A stretch of DNA of 64,000 bases from Ectobius pallidus (GCA_964059195.1 CAXKWD010000007.1:152045269-152109268), one strand, 5' to 3'; positions 31,431 to 43,049 are shown, counted from the stretch's first letter. Numbers and translations: made by a program. Notes: generated from the sequence alone by a model not told the origin.

Positions 31431-31910
31431 CAGTGATGGGAAGTGATTGAGTGAAAGTAATCGGATTACAGTAACAATTACTTTTTTCGTCCCATTTACT
31501 TGTAATCAATACTTTTAAAAAATGCAATTGCTACTTGTAATTTACTTCTGGAAATAAAATTGTAATTGATACAATTTAGTAGCCGTTAGTATTAGTATAA
31601 TTCTCGCTTGCTATATCGTCATCACTACTGTTTTTGCAAGTAATATCCAAATTAAAATTAATATTAACAAAAAGTTACTCAATGTTTCTCAATGGTATGT
31701 TTTGTTTTGTTTTGTTTGTTCATTAATAATATGGCTTGTGCCCAAAACAAACCAAAAACAAGGAATTTTTAGGTACTGCCATTTTCTAAAGTAATTGTAA
31801 ATGTAATTGTAATTTTACTGATTACTTTTTGAAAAAGTAATTTGTAATAGTATTTAAGTAAAATGTCTCTCAGGTAATAGTAATTCAGCCCAATTACTTA
31901 CTTTTTGTGT
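31431..31910. mobile_element. Element bounded by a 9-bp direct repeat
   Basis: GAGTACGGT occurs exactly at 31422-31430 and 31911-31919. Inside, the left part (AAGTAATCGGATTACAGTAA) and right part (TGATTACTTTTTGAAAAAGTAA) are rich in AATTAC/GTAATT words in both orientations. The left start CAGTGATGGGAA is hAT-like, but a matching right terminus is missing. Confidence 0.6.
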
Positions 31911-32104
31911 GAGTACGGTTACATAATACATCATGTCACAAGCTGAATTAGACTTTGCATCAAATTAAACTATCTCTAGTTTGCATTATAAGTAGTGTAG
32001 AGTAGAATCAACAGAATTTATGCCCTTTTGTTTTTGCCTTGCCCATATTGGAAAATAGGCATTCTCTATGAATCTCTCTGCCAGAGGCATGTAATATGAT
32101 GTTC

Positions 32105-32648
32105 ACATGGTAAACTGATATAACAAAGTACCAGAAGGCTTTTGTTTAATCAGTGATAATAGCAATTATGATGTGTAGAAGATAAATTATTTTTGTTATC
32201 GATTTTTAAGTTAAGCTCCAGATCGATTCATTAAGCAGGGCTTATGGAAGAACAAATGTCTAGTTTGATAAGCATATGTGAAGGAATATGTGCGTAATGT
32301 TATTTGTCAAAGCTAACTGTATTGCAACTTCTAAAGCCATATGTGAACAGTGTAAAACAGTATGTTGTCATGAGAAATGATTTGCATTTGATGAATTCTT
32401 TCTAATATATTACCATAAAGTAGGCACTAAATTGGGCATTACTCTAGTACCAGTCAACCGATTTGGTCCAATATTAATAGGCTTCTTCCTATGAATGCTA
32501 TAAATGTGTATACCAAGACTCATGAAAAGCCAATAAAGCATATGTGAGTTATTGTACGTACAGACACACAGACAGACAGACAGGTAGACGTATAGACATT
32601 TTCCTGTCCACCACACAATCTTGAAAGTATCATTCTGGCACTTAATAG
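32105..32648 (-). repeat. R1 copy, short form
   Basis: Begins GGTAAACTGATATAACAAAG, continues AGCAGGGCTTATGGAAGAAC and the unit ACTCTAGTACCAGTCAACCG, and ends CATTCTGGCACTTAATAGA. A compact copy with a single unit and a (ACAG)n run at 32566-32583. Confidence 0.8.
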
Positions 32649-32654
32649 ATTACA

Positions 32655-33658
32655 TAACTTAAAAAATCCCTTTAGGCAGGCCTACAGGCTGAGGTAGATT
32701 TCAAAGTGCTTTTGGTTTAATTTATTATCGCTGCGCAGCACTCTTCTTTTTTAGCCTTGGCATGGCAACCCCGCAGTAATAAGAACTGAATTCGGTAAAG
32801 AGGAAGAGACTACAATCATTTGTTTTGACAACAAGAATAGGATATAATATTCTGGGAGGCCGTGCGCAAGATCAGCAATGAATAAAATTAGCAAAGCCGC
32901 TAAACAAGACAAAATTATGATATTATAATAATTCTTTTATGTGTTATTATTTTCAAACATTAAAATCTCGCGTCATATGAGTGCTATCAAGAAACTAGTT
33001 ATTTATTTGTAGAGTACTCATCAAGAGCTTTTCAACGATACCCCACAAGACGTGGTTTCAAAAGTTTCGAATTTTCATCCCCCCACCCCCACCCTCACTC
33101 GAACCCCCGAATCGTTGGTGTCACTGTGAACTCCAAAGGGAGTACTCTAATTTATTCAAACAAAGTTTCCCTCTATACTTCATAGGGGCCGAAATATACA
33201 TTTTTAAAATTTTCAACCCCCTCCCCCGACCACCCCCTTGGGCCAATTTTGCTCATTGACGAACTTGTCCGAGCTATTGGGCCTAGAAATGACATAATAA
33301 AATTTGGTTCAAATATCTTCAAAATTACGGCCGCTATATATATATTTTTTTTTTGAACGGGCGGTGGTTTCGTACTTAGGGGAGCATGAAACGTAAAGAT
33401 ATGAAAGAATTTTTCGAAAATCATGACATGGTATCCATTGCAATAGGTAGATTTTTCTTCGAAATCTACCTAAAACAGTCTTATGCACATGATGTAATAA
33501 ACTAACATTTATCTGATTTGACACTTAGCACACTCATTACTTTGTTTATATATATATATGTTCTGTATATATAGAACCAGTGACAAGTACAATGAAAAAA
33601 ATAACATAATAAAATTTGGTTCAAATATCTTCAAAATTACGGCCGCTATCGTGTAAAG

Positions 33659-33695
<37 letters not shown>

Positions 33696-33835
33696 AATAT
33701 CACAAAATTTTTTTTTGAACGGGCGGTGGTTTCGTACTTAGGGGAGCATGAAACGTAAAGATATGAAAGAATTTTTCGAAAATCATAAAGTGGTATCCAT
33801 TGCAATAGGTAGATTTTTCTTCGAAAATCTACCTA
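32655..33835 (+). repeat. R3 family copy with internal duplication
   Basis: Starts AAAATCCCTTTAGGCAGGCC and ends GGTAGATTTTTCTTCGAAAA. Includes ACAAGACGTGGTTTC, GAATCGTTGGTGTCACTGTG, a run of C-rich CCCCCACCCCC, and TATA repeats. The last 200 bases (from ACATAATAAAATTTGG) occur twice, at 33291-33475 and 33603-33835, separated by 125 bases. Copies also at 58440 and 59785. Non-coding. Confidence 0.8.
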
Positions 33836-33851
33836 AAAAAAACGAATATCA

Positions 33852-34515
33852 TTTTTGGGACATATTTTACGGACACCAGAAAATAGAATTAGCAGAAAAA
33901 TAATAGAAAAATTATGGAAGAGTAAGAGTAAGAAAAATATAAGATGGATTACAGAACTTAAGGAAGATATGGCAGAGCTACATATTACAGTAGAGGATTT
34001 AATATACAAGACAGACACACTCAAGCATAGGCGTAGCGAGGGGGGGGTTTTGGGGGTTTGAACCCCCCCCCCCCCATTGATTAAAAAAAGGAAAATTGTA
34101 TAATTTTTTTAAGTCTGCCCATAAATTGCGTAATACAAGTATAAAGCGTGGGAAGCTTAAAACTCGTTATTTTGCGTCTTAATTTTTAAAATTTTCCGGG
34201 GAAGAACCCCCGGAAGCTTAAAACTCGTTATTTTGCATCTTAATTTTTTAAATTTTCCGGGGGAGGGCCCCCGGAGCCCCCTCTCCTTCCATACTCGCCA
34301 GACCCCGCGGATGTTATAACCCCCCCCATATGGTCGGCCTGGCTACGCCTATGCACTCAAGATATTGAAAGACAAACACACTACACTACAGATGAAAATG
34401 AACAAACAGAGAATAGGAAGAGTATTTCCAGAAGCAGAAAGAAAATTGCGGTCAGAAAGGATGAAGAAGTACTGGGCTGACAAAAAGAAGAAAATCCTCA
34501 GCCAGAAATCTGACT
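33852..34515 (+). pseudogene. Non-LTR retrotransposon C-terminus split by hAT MITE
   Basis: The frame gives GHILRTPENRISRKIIEKLW, then RWITELKEDMAELHITVEDL. After the MITE at 34026-34353 it continues ILKDKHTTLQMKMNKQRIGR and RSERMKKYWADKKK, ending at a TAA (34513-34515). Skipping the element and one target copy keeps the frame intact. The pattern (GH..R....R, RW..EL..D, QRIGR..., RSERMK.YWA.KK) is the C-terminus of an insect endonuclease/RT retrotransposon. Confidence 0.85.
34026..34353. mobile_element. hAT-like MITE, second copy of the 6651 family
   Basis: Same ends (CATAGGCGTAGCGAGG, inverse GGCTACGCCTATG) with a perfect 8-bp duplication CACTCAAG (34018-34025, 34354-34361). Has two AAGCTTAAAACTCG units versus three in the other copy. 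Recent, since it cleanly splits an intact retrotransposon frame. Confidence 0.9.
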
Positions 34516-35269
34516 AAAGTGGTCCTATGAAGGCCAAAAAAAAAAATTAAATTAATTAATTAATATGTTCTGTTCATGCGTTACATTCTGAACATTGTAT
34601 TCAATTCAAATGTTCATTTCTTGGAGTTTTTTTTATTTTATTTTATTTATTTATTCTGGCTTTTTTGTCAGTAACTAAGGGCATATTATTATGTTTGTGA
34701 TTTGGATATGAATATTCACTAATATAGATTTATTGTTTTTGGGAATCGCCAAACGCAAAAAATTAACAATAATGTAATTCAATATAATGAATACATACGA
34801 CATGAGTTCACGAAGGTCAACAACTTGTGGAAATGAAACATCATGGCATTGCAGGAGGTCTTTAGTTTACAAACTGTTATGTTTGAAGCCTTATGATAAG
34901 ATTTCTAGTTGTATGCATAAATTTTAGTTACGCTCGTTAAGACTTGTTTCTTTTCTGTCTTTTTCCGATCATAGCTGTATTGTAGCTTGTCATACTATTT
35001 AGCCATGTCTATGCATAATTGTATGCATCACATTTCTCAGCTGTTCAATAAGTTAGATTAGCTTATTTTATTACATTTAAAACTATGCAGTGTGCCATTG
35101 AGATTCATTATGATAGAAGTAAATTTGTAATTATGTTGTAACATTTTTCTGTCATTATATATCTTAATTAAAAATGTTTAACACAGAATTGTTACTTGTT
35201 ATGTACAGTTTTACAGTTTTATAATGCATTTACTTAATTTTACTGATGAATTTGTGTCTTGTATTGCAG
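34516..35269 (+). other. Intron sequence before host exon 3
   Basis: AT-rich with no repeat end recognised. The last bases form a T-rich acceptor (TTGTGTCTTGTATTGCAG). Confidence 0.45.
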
Positions 35270-35467
35270 CATTCACTCAATATGTCGTCGTCTCCGTCCA
35301 GCAAATCCACAAATGAAGCCTCACACAACCACTTAGAAAGTGGCCAGGCTACCGGGCGACCGCGAGCGGGTTCCGAAAGCAGTGGTCGAGGCCCTGTCTC
35401 AAAGGTGATGGACATGTTCAGACATCGATCCCACAGTGCCGTATCTGCCGAGGACAAGAGGAAAGCG
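35270..35467 (+). CDS. SNF4Agamma: Host gene internal exon 3 (AMPK gamma-like N-terminal extension)
   Basis: The acceptor TTGCAG (35264-35269) and the strong donor GCG|GTAAGT (35467/35468) bound 198 bases, phase 0 to phase 0, in frame with exon 2. It encodes SSSPSSKSTNEASHNH, then GRPRAGSESSGRGPVSKVMD and MFRHRSHSAVSAEDKRKA. GRPRAG repeats the motif at the end of the 13162 exon, and DMFRHRSHS parallels DAFRPRSKS. The GPVSKVMDMFRHRSHSAVS stretch is the part I most associate with insect AMPK gamma long isoforms. Regulatory CBS domains would be in later exons, none of which appears in the remaining 28.5 kb. Disordered and basic; probably phosphorylated (inference). Confidence 0.78.
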
Positions 35468-35570
35468 GTAAGTAACAAAATTTTTATAATACACTTCCTC
35501 AGGTTAGATGGAGGCACAAATGCTGTCCAAAAATTGGAGAATCTACATGCCTTGATGTCATAGGCATAAC

Positions 35571-35810
35571 TTGAATTATTCATTAGGGTGTGCCATTACC
35601 AAACTTAATGAACAGAGTTGGGGAGAAAGGAAATATAAGTACATACTTCTTCTATAGCCTTTAATAACAACGGTAGGCTATCAACCAAGATTCCGTACAA
35701 AATGATCCATTTTCTTGCAAAGTAAATTAATTTAAATTTACTTCAAATATAGAATAGAAACTGCTTCTTAGTTTTAAAACAGTCTTGACAATCAAGAACG
35801 AATGGCAAAT
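35571..35810 (+). repeat. Direct repeat A, first copy
   Basis: GAATTATTCATTAGGGTGTG to the ACAGTCTTGACA region matches 37531-37780 over about 220 bases with many substitutions (TACAAAATGATC, AATAGAAACTGCTTCTTA). Probably two copies of one dispersed element. Confidence 0.6.
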
Positions 35811-37099
35811 CATAAACGAATTGACCATAATGAACGAGACATTGTACCGAACAAACAAATCATGATTCAGTTAAAGAAATTAATCATTTTCTTTGTGAAT
35901 AAATTATGAAAGCCTTGACCGAAACCTCTATGAATCGAAAGTCTTCCCAATACTCAAACGTGCTGATTCAGTGATTTATTTTGTCTTCTCGGTATTCTGA
36001 ATTTGGTTCACTCTTTTCTGCTGCTACAACACGGGAGGGGATGTAACGCAAACCAAACACTCGCTATGGTGTTTATTAACAAGGTTACTGTTTTTATTAT
36101 ACAAAGTTTATTAATTACGGAATGTGAATGTTAAATTTTGGAAGTTAAACTTAGACTACTCTATGATTGAGCTATGGTTACAGGGATTCTTATACACATT
36201 GCCAACTGATCTTCACTTCGACTGCTTTAATGTTATTTTAAATTTTTTCAATAATTTTTGTTCAGAACTGAAAATCATAAGGGTGAGCCTGGGCATACCT
36301 TGCACACCCCTTAGTACTGCCTGTACCGTACCTAAAATATTGTATGGCCAAGGTAATTTCATGGCAGGATTTTATAACCCTGTCCATCTACATGAATTCA
36401 GTTGTTTATATCACTGAGGATAGTTTGAAAACCTGTCACTGGATGATACATCAATAATTCACCCCTTCCAATGTATTACTGATAGAAATTTTCATATTGA
36501 TTTCATATTCATTTTTATATTAGAACTATTTCATGGTTTGAGACTGCTTAACTTAGCTTAAATGATGCGTTGTGCTATTACTTGGAGCATAATCATGTAC
36601 AGTACAATTGCTTCTACCTGGCTGTGCGCAGTAGCAAGGAAGAGTCTATTTGAAATATTGTCATTTGAAGGGATAGCGATTCATTCACTCGCCCTCTTCA
36701 GGGCAGTCACATCGTGCTGACTAAGTATACGGCTATGCCTGTCATGACTCGTGGGAGGGGAAGATGGCTTGAATTCAACTCCCACCTCTGAAGGCCCTTC
36801 CCCTGAAACGCGTTTCTCTGCTGCCAGGAAAAAAATAATTTAAGATTTTAAGGAATAAAGGAAATATTTAACCTGAAATTCTCTGCAAATGCAATTCTTT
36901 TGTTCGTTTTCTGTAGAATCCTAATTATGTGTCTCACTAGGGACTTGAGATGCAAATAGTTCTGTTGCGTTATTTGATTTGTAGCAATAACCTAAATTCG
37001 GATGCAGACTTCAAATCACTGTGTTCTCCCACTGTAAAATCTGGATAATCAAAAGCTGTTTCATTCTTTCGTCACAGACATTAGCAGTCTAGTGCAGGG
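35811..37099. other. No recognised gene
   Basis: 1.3 kb of intron. A 97-residue frame at 36124-36417 lacks a domain. Segment 36670-36740 (CTCTTCAGGGCAGTCACATC) resembles palindromic repeat DNA but no partner was found. Confidence 0.35.
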
Positions 37100-37145
37100 G
37101 CACATTTAGGCATAGGCAGATTAGTTGCCTAGGGCAGCAGAAAGT
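37100..37145 (+). repeat. hAT-like MITE left terminus
   Basis: CAGGGGCACATTTAGGCATA followed by GGCAGATTAGTTGCCTAGGG resembles the termini of the elements at 38469 and 55644 (CAGTGCCGTATTTAAGCCTA). Right end not found. Confidence 0.4.
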
Positions 37146-37530
37146 TATTCAATAGATGTGGGTATTTAATTTTTTTCTCTTCCATAAACATTATTATAAA
37201 TTAAATTATTAGAGCAAGTATGTAATCACTAACACTGTCAAATAACAAACTTCTTTTTTGTGCATGCACTAATTATCTTTCTGCCATCATGTATAATACA
37301 CTACTCCATTAAGGAAACATGCGTGTTGTCCTTTTAAGATCGAACGTTGCATTTATTCAATTAGGGTTTATGTTATACTAAAGATAAAGGATCAGTGAAC
37401 TGATTCATTCTCAATTGACATGATAGATCAATTATAATTTTAAAATGCAATTATAAGATCAAGAAGTTTGAATGAGGCTTTCGTGTTAATGAGTGAGGGT
37501 AGGATAAAACATAATGTCTCACCCATCATA
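37146..37530. other. No recognised gene
   Basis: AT-rich, may be the interior of the element starting at 37100. Confidence 0.3.
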
Positions 37531-37771
37531 GAACTATTCATTAGGGTGTGCTAATATAAAACCTAATAGTAAATAGAGTTAAGAAAAAAATAGAAATACT
37601 GACTTCTTCCTTAGCTTTTTTTTTTTTACAACAGTAGGCGTCCTTATGCAATTTCACTACAAAATGATCTGTTTCCTTGCAACATAATTATAAATTTAAC
37701 ATCACCTCACAATGCAGAATAGAAACCACTTCTTACTTTTACAACAGTGTTGACACAAGAGATGGGCGAAT
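37531..37771 (+). repeat. Direct repeat A, second copy
   Basis: Counterpart of 35571-35810, starting CTATTCATTAGGGTGTGCTA. Joined directly to the SINE at its right. Confidence 0.6.
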
Positions 37772-37951
37772 TGTGAACGTGTCAATGAAAGAATCGTTGC
37801 ACTGGAATGATAATTCTTTCACTCTGGCCCTGTGTGGGCTAAGATGGAAAGATGAAATCAGACTGAAAAATTCAATGTCATAGCTGGGATTTGAACCAGG
37901 ATCTTTGGCTCTCCATGCCGCCGCTTTAACCAACCATGCCAACATGCCGGT
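37772..37951 (-). repeat. tRNA-derived SINE, minus strand
   Basis: On the minus strand: GGCATGGTTGGTTAAAGCGG (A-box region), AGATCCTGGTTCAAATCCCA (B box), then GCTATGACATTGAATTTTTC. The 5' 70 bases are clearly tRNA-like. The body includes AGTGAAAGAATTATCATTCC, ending near 37772. Confidence 0.65.
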
Positions 37952-38468
37952 ACAATGTTAAATTCTCCAACTGACTCACATGCAGTTTATTTAGTACTAG
38001 TTTCAGAAACCATTGCTTCCATTTTCAACAGCTGTACTTCAACAACTGCTTTGGCACCCTCCTATAGACACTGAACAGATGTTGAGATGAGGTCATCATT
38101 GACCAGGGCATTGAAGTTCATGAGTTGGTTTGTCTTCTTTTGAATAAAAATATCTCCCAGACTGAAAGTTCACCGTGACCACAGATGCATTTGATCATTT
38201 CCAGATTGCTATCGACTTCATGACTGCATCCCAAATTGTGCCGCTGTCGCTGATTTATCAGAATTTGTTGTGTCTTATACGCTCCTTAATTCTGACTTCC
38301 AATTACCTCTTGTTTTTTCCTACGTACACTTTCTCACAATCATCACACTTAAATTAGTAGATGCTATATTTTTACAGTGGTGGGAACGTCTAAATTCGTA
38401 GATTACTGATGAAGTTTAAAATACAATATGTTTTGTAGTATTGTTCTGTAAAAGACTAGGTTCATGCG
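37952..38468. other. No recognised gene
   Basis: Short frames without domains; no repeat end. Confidence 0.3.
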
Positions 38469-39098
38469 CAGGGCCATATTTAAGAGTATGCAGCCGTTAG
38501 GCTAAAGTCCATTTGCCGCCCCCTCTATACCTGGGTAGTTCATATTTGCTTAATACTTTTGTTTTGTACAGCAAAAGAATAGAGTTCATTGGTGTTTTCA
38601 TCTTTTTTAAACATAAAGTTCATTTAGTTTAGATAAAACTACAATTTTAATGGTTTACATAATAAATTATATAATCAAATTAGTTATCTACTTTTTTTTT
38701 ACTTACTTCTTTTAAGACTCCTTTAAAAATTTAATGGGTTTCGAAATTAATTAATAATTTGTTCTTGGAGATCAGTGATCAGTATTTTAAACATATTTTT
38801 ATATTTTAATGCTAATGACTATCTTTTGCATAATTGAAGAACTGTGTTCAATTTGAATTAAGCTGTCCTACACGGTGAAATGAAATTACACAAAATGTAG
38901 TTAATTACGGTTTATTTGTTGAAAAATATACAAACTTCTCTAAAACAACTCACCCCACGTAACTTAATTGGTATGGAAAATATTATTAACATCTGAAATA
39001 CTTCATTTTAACTCTTGAAGAAATTGCCAAACTGCCGCCCCTAAAAATTTGCCGCTCTAGGCTGCAGCCTACTTAGCCTATTTAGAAATACGGCCCTG
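38469..39098. mobile_element. hAT-like MITE
   Basis: CAGGGCCATATTTAAGAGTA at the left versus TAGAAATACGGCCCTG at the right. GCTGCAGCCTACTTAGCC and TGCAGCCGTTAGGC are subterminal. Flanks TTCATGCG and TTCACGAG agree at 6 of 8. Non-coding. Confidence 0.65.
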
Positions 39099-39469
39099 TT
39101 CACGAGTAATGTATCTATATCTTAACTATTAGAAACCCTTTTTGTTTTGTTCCTTAACAAAGGTGTTTGTCAAGAAATATTTTATGGAGGTTTACTTTTA
39201 CATGATACAACTTCATGTGTTTTGGTTCTGCATATATGGTTAAAGGAGTTTATCACTTCAGTAAAGAATAGATGTCCTTCAGCGAACTTGTTTACCAGCT
39301 ATCCTGGGCATACTCAATGGGAGATAATTTTTATGAACCTGAGTGAACAAATTTACATGGGTGTTTACTAGGACCTTGTTTTCATATTTTGAAGTGAAAC
39401 TTCTTTAGCCGCGGTAGGAGTAAATCAAGAGATTGTGTAATGCTCAAAATCGTCACGAAATTAGTGTTA
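39099..39469. other. No recognised gene
   Basis: A 74-residue frame (39147-39371) has no recognised motif. Confidence 0.3.
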
Positions 39470-40110
39470 CACTCCACGAAATTAGTGAGGTGTGACGGAA
39501 CGGACTGCACAGAAAACAATCAACTCAATGATTAGGCTTTTCCAAATTAAAAAAAAAAAATTAAGAATTAATAATTAAAAATCCAACATTTAAAAAATCT
39601 AAAAATTCAAAATTAAAAAACAAAATTAAAAAATCTAAAAAATTAAAAATTCAAAGATCCAAAATTTAAATAATCCAAAATTAAAAAGTCCAAAATTCCA
39701 AATTTAAAAAACTCAATGATTCAAAATTAAAAATGTTCAAAAATCAAAACTTAAAAAATAAAATATCCAAAATTAAAAAATCCAAATATCCATAATTTAA
39801 AAAATCAAAATTAAAAAATTAAAAATTAAAAAAATAAAATATCCAAAATTTAAAAATAAAAAAAATCCTAAATAAAAAAAACAAAAATAAAAAAAATAAA
39901 AAACCTAAGATCTAAAATTTAAAAAATCCAAATTAAAAAATCCAAAATTTTAAAATTAAAAAATAAAAATATCAAAAATTAAAATAATCCAAAAGCCAAA
40001 ATTAAAAGGTCCAAAAACCTAATATTAACAAGTCAAACAATCCAACAATGAAAAAATCCAAAAATTCAAACGTTTCACTTCTGTCGCATGGCGTTCCACA
40101 CACACTTTTT
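39470..40110 (-). repeat. A-rich degenerate minisatellite element
   Basis: Inverse counterpart of 7485-8000: GGACTGCACAGAAAACAATC at one end, TTCACTTCTGTCGCATGGCG and TTCCACACACAC at the other. Between lie some 450 bases of AAAAATCCAAAATTAA-type units. Confidence 0.65.
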
Positions 40111-40144
40111 TTTTTTTTAACTTCTCTTACTGTACCATAGCCTA

Positions 40145-40290
40145 TATATTATAGGTGGAGGAAGTAAATTCGACCCTGAAATTCGAAGTTGAGTTTTTAA
40201 CATAAATACACGTATTAAGATCCCCTGAATGCAAAAATGCTATTTTCGGAAACATGTCTGTGTGGGTGTGTGTGTGAACTGGCTAGCTAC
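40145..40290 (-). repeat. MITE-D end fragment
   Basis: GGTGGAGGAAGTAAATTCGA, CGAAGTTGAGTTTTTAACAT and GAAACATGTCTGTGTGGG are the inverse of 17500-17668. Confidence 0.6.
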
Positions 40291-40676
40291 AATTATTCAC
40301 GTAATAGATGATTTACTTTATGTAATAAACTGCTCATCTCCAGCGTACATTTTTAGGCACTTTTTAAGGCCTCTTTTTAATTCAAAGAACTCCATAAAGA
40401 ATTAATTATAGCAAGGTCATCTGCAATGTTGACATTTGCAGATTGATTGAACTTTCATGACATTAATTGTTTCACTACAGTAGGCACATCGACTTCATTA
40501 ATTTTAATTGGATTATTGCGTCATGATAGAGTATGACCATCCACTAGAAACTGCAGTTGTACAGTGCATATTTAGGATTAGCCTTGACTTAGAGAACTAC
40601 AAATGAACAATTTGGTTGTTGAACGCACAGGTTTGTCTCCAGATGTCGTGAGTGTTCATGTATCTATCCTGTTTCC

Positions 40677-40717
<41 letters not shown>

Positions 40718-40794
40718 TAAATTGTTAACATAAACCTCTTACCATTAAATATCTATAAAGTTTTACAAACTGAATCATCTACTTCTCCATGCCC
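40291..40794. other. No recognised gene; (ATT)n
   Basis: Contains an (ATT)n run at about 40677-40718 and otherwise nothing recognised. Confidence 0.4.
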
Positions 40795-41070
40795 AATTGT
40801 GATGACATTTCTGTGGCTTGGTTTTAAAAGGGTCAATGTTAATTTCTTGCAAAAATGAGATCTATGCATTATTGAGCTCGGTTAGTCTTTATCTTTCGTA
40901 TAATAAAAGTGCCAATGTATGTTGCTATTAATACATAATACAGAAACCTTAGGGGCCAATGTCGGAAGTTCTCAGCAAAAAATGTTACTTCTGCAAAGGC
41001 TTCAAAGTCAGTTACTCAAAAGCAAGTCTTATGACATTGGCCACTAAAGCCACAGATTTTATTTTAAATA
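40795..41070 (+). repeat. Repeat B, inverted partner of 46740-47012
   Basis: CTGTGGCTTGGTTTTAAAAG, TTTCTTGCAAAAATGAGATC, CCAATGTCGGAAGTTCTCAG and AAAGGCTTCAAAGTCAGTTA all recur in inverse order at 46740-47012. CCAATGT/ACATTGG words recur in it. Confidence 0.75.
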
Positions 41071-41677
41071 TATTACGTTTAAAACTTGGTCTACAACCTG
41101 AAAGAAAAGTAGACCTACGAGGGGTGGGGCAGTTCTTTTTTTTTTTGAAAATTTGGTTCTCAATTATATAAATGAAAGGATAGGATTTGGAATCTGTATA
41201 TGATACACATTATGGGTAGGCTACTACATGTAGGATAGTGAAGGAAACAGACACCCATAAACGTCCATACATGTCTGCATTGTGCCACTCTAAAGTATTG
41301 CGGTTGTTGGAAACATGAAAGCATACATACCCACTCCATGATACCTTAGAGTTCGGCATGGATGGGCATTATTCCCCAAAGCTTCCATCAGCTGCTTGTG
41401 GTATTCTCTGGCATTTCTCCTAGGATAGTGACTATTTTGATGTAAGAATGCTGTTCACATCTTGTCATATTCATTCTGCACGGCGGGTGACTCACAACCG
41501 AATTACCGTCGCCTCTGTTCGTTTAACCGTGCATTAACTGAAATATTATATTAGATGTGAGGATTTTTATCCACATTTGACGACAGTCATTCCTAGAAAC
41601 CATATGTTCTGCTAAAATTTTCCTATTCGATTTTAAACCGTGAACTCTGCTGATTTCTATTGATGATTGGTTATAAT
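41071..41677. other. No recognised gene
   Basis: T-run at 41136-41145; nothing else recognised. Confidence 0.3.
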
Positions 41678-43049
41678 TAGACCTGGGATTTTAAGGCAAA
41701 TGCCTATTTTGTCCCTTATGAAATAACATGGAAATTTTTAAGTATGTGGATGTTTCATGATAAATAACTTACATTTATAGAGTTTTATGGTGCCATAAAA
41801 TACCTACTTGGACCTTTAGAGCCTATTTTAATATTTTAGTGCCTAAAATGCCTATTTTGTAGATTTAAAATAAAATTCAACTTCTGTAATTTTTACAATC
41901 TTATAATGGACATCCCTCAATGAAAAGCAGAACAGCAGAGGTGTGTTTTTCACTGAAACTTGATTATTCCAGACAATTGTCGCTAAAGGAATGCTGACTG
42001 ACGGGGGAGGGGGAGGATTTAGGAGGAAGGACTACTGTGTCTAATCACCAGTGAAAGAACATTTGTTTAAGTGAATATAGCTCGTGATGCCTAATTTTGC
42101 AGTTAATTCTGTTAAGAATAGATATACAGTAGAACCCCGATAATTCGAGCTAATTGGGGCTGAGGCTACCTCGAATTACAAAAAACTCGGATTATACGGA
42201 AATTTCACTAAATCAATGGGTAAATCGCAAATAAATGTTTAATGAGCACAATAACGGTTTAAATAATAAATAAATAAACAATATAGTAGGCCTACATACC
42301 TGTGTTACGCCTGTATGTATATATTGTCAAACATTTCCAATTTGCTACATCGGCATCCTTTAAGGATTAAGTAATTGTCTGACCCTTAATGGAGTGGAAC
42401 GGGAAAGCGGCGCTACTAGGAAAACACTTTTAATTACCATTGTAGGGATTACTGTAACAATACAGTATTCTTTTCTGAAAGGATGGGGAAATATGCACTG
42501 TACAATTAATTGACACGACGTCCCGACAAAGAAGAATCGAACCTAATGGTTTTTGTCAATCTGTAATAGAAATGCGTTAGCAGTCTGAAGCCAAGGTTAT
42601 TTCTGTGTATTATGAACAAAAACCCTAAGTGGGACAGTTTTACCTGCATTTTTGTATATGGAAAAATTGAAAGAAAGCTCAAAATGTAACACATTCGGAA
42701 GTGCGTAAAACTTACTTGCAGACACCGTATAAAAACGGGATTTTACTCTAGTTTTATGGATAATTTTAATTTTCTTAAGACCAGCTCGAATTACACGGAA
42801 CCTCGAAATACCGGGGCTCGAATTACCGAGGCTCTACTGTACCACGTTTCTCGCAGTAAAGAAGAGGAAGAAAAAAAGACATGTTACAGTTTAAGTGTAT
42901 GTTGTAATATTTTAAAGTATATTTATTTACAAATTTTTAAAGCATATTTTAAGTGATTATTTTCTCTTTTAAAAGCCTATTTACTTCTTTTAAAAGCCTA
43001 TTTTAGGTGCCTAAAACTAAATTTTTTAGAGCCTAAAATCCCAGGTCTA
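41678..43049. mobile_element. hAT-like element containing a Tigger-like MITE
   Basis: TAGACCTGGGATTTTAAGGC at the left is inverted at the right (GCCTAAAATCCCAGGTCTA). Flanks GTTATAAT (41670-41677) and GTTATAAC (43050-43057) match at 7 of 8. GCCTATTTTAG and GTGCCTAAAA words cluster in both subterminal regions. The interior is broken by the element at 42127-42839. Confidence 0.8.
42127..42839. mobile_element. pogo/Tigger-like MITE, TA-flanked
   Basis: CAGTAGAACCCCGATAATTC at the left is inverted at the right (CTCGAATTACCGAGGCTCTACTG, to 42839) with TA on both sides. A subterminal copy TCGAATTACACGGAACCTCG lies just inside. No transposase frame. Confidence 0.85.

Noticed and set aside
35230..35583. 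Minus-strand 117-residue frame
   Set aside because: Antisense to the well-supported host exon 3; no independent evidence.
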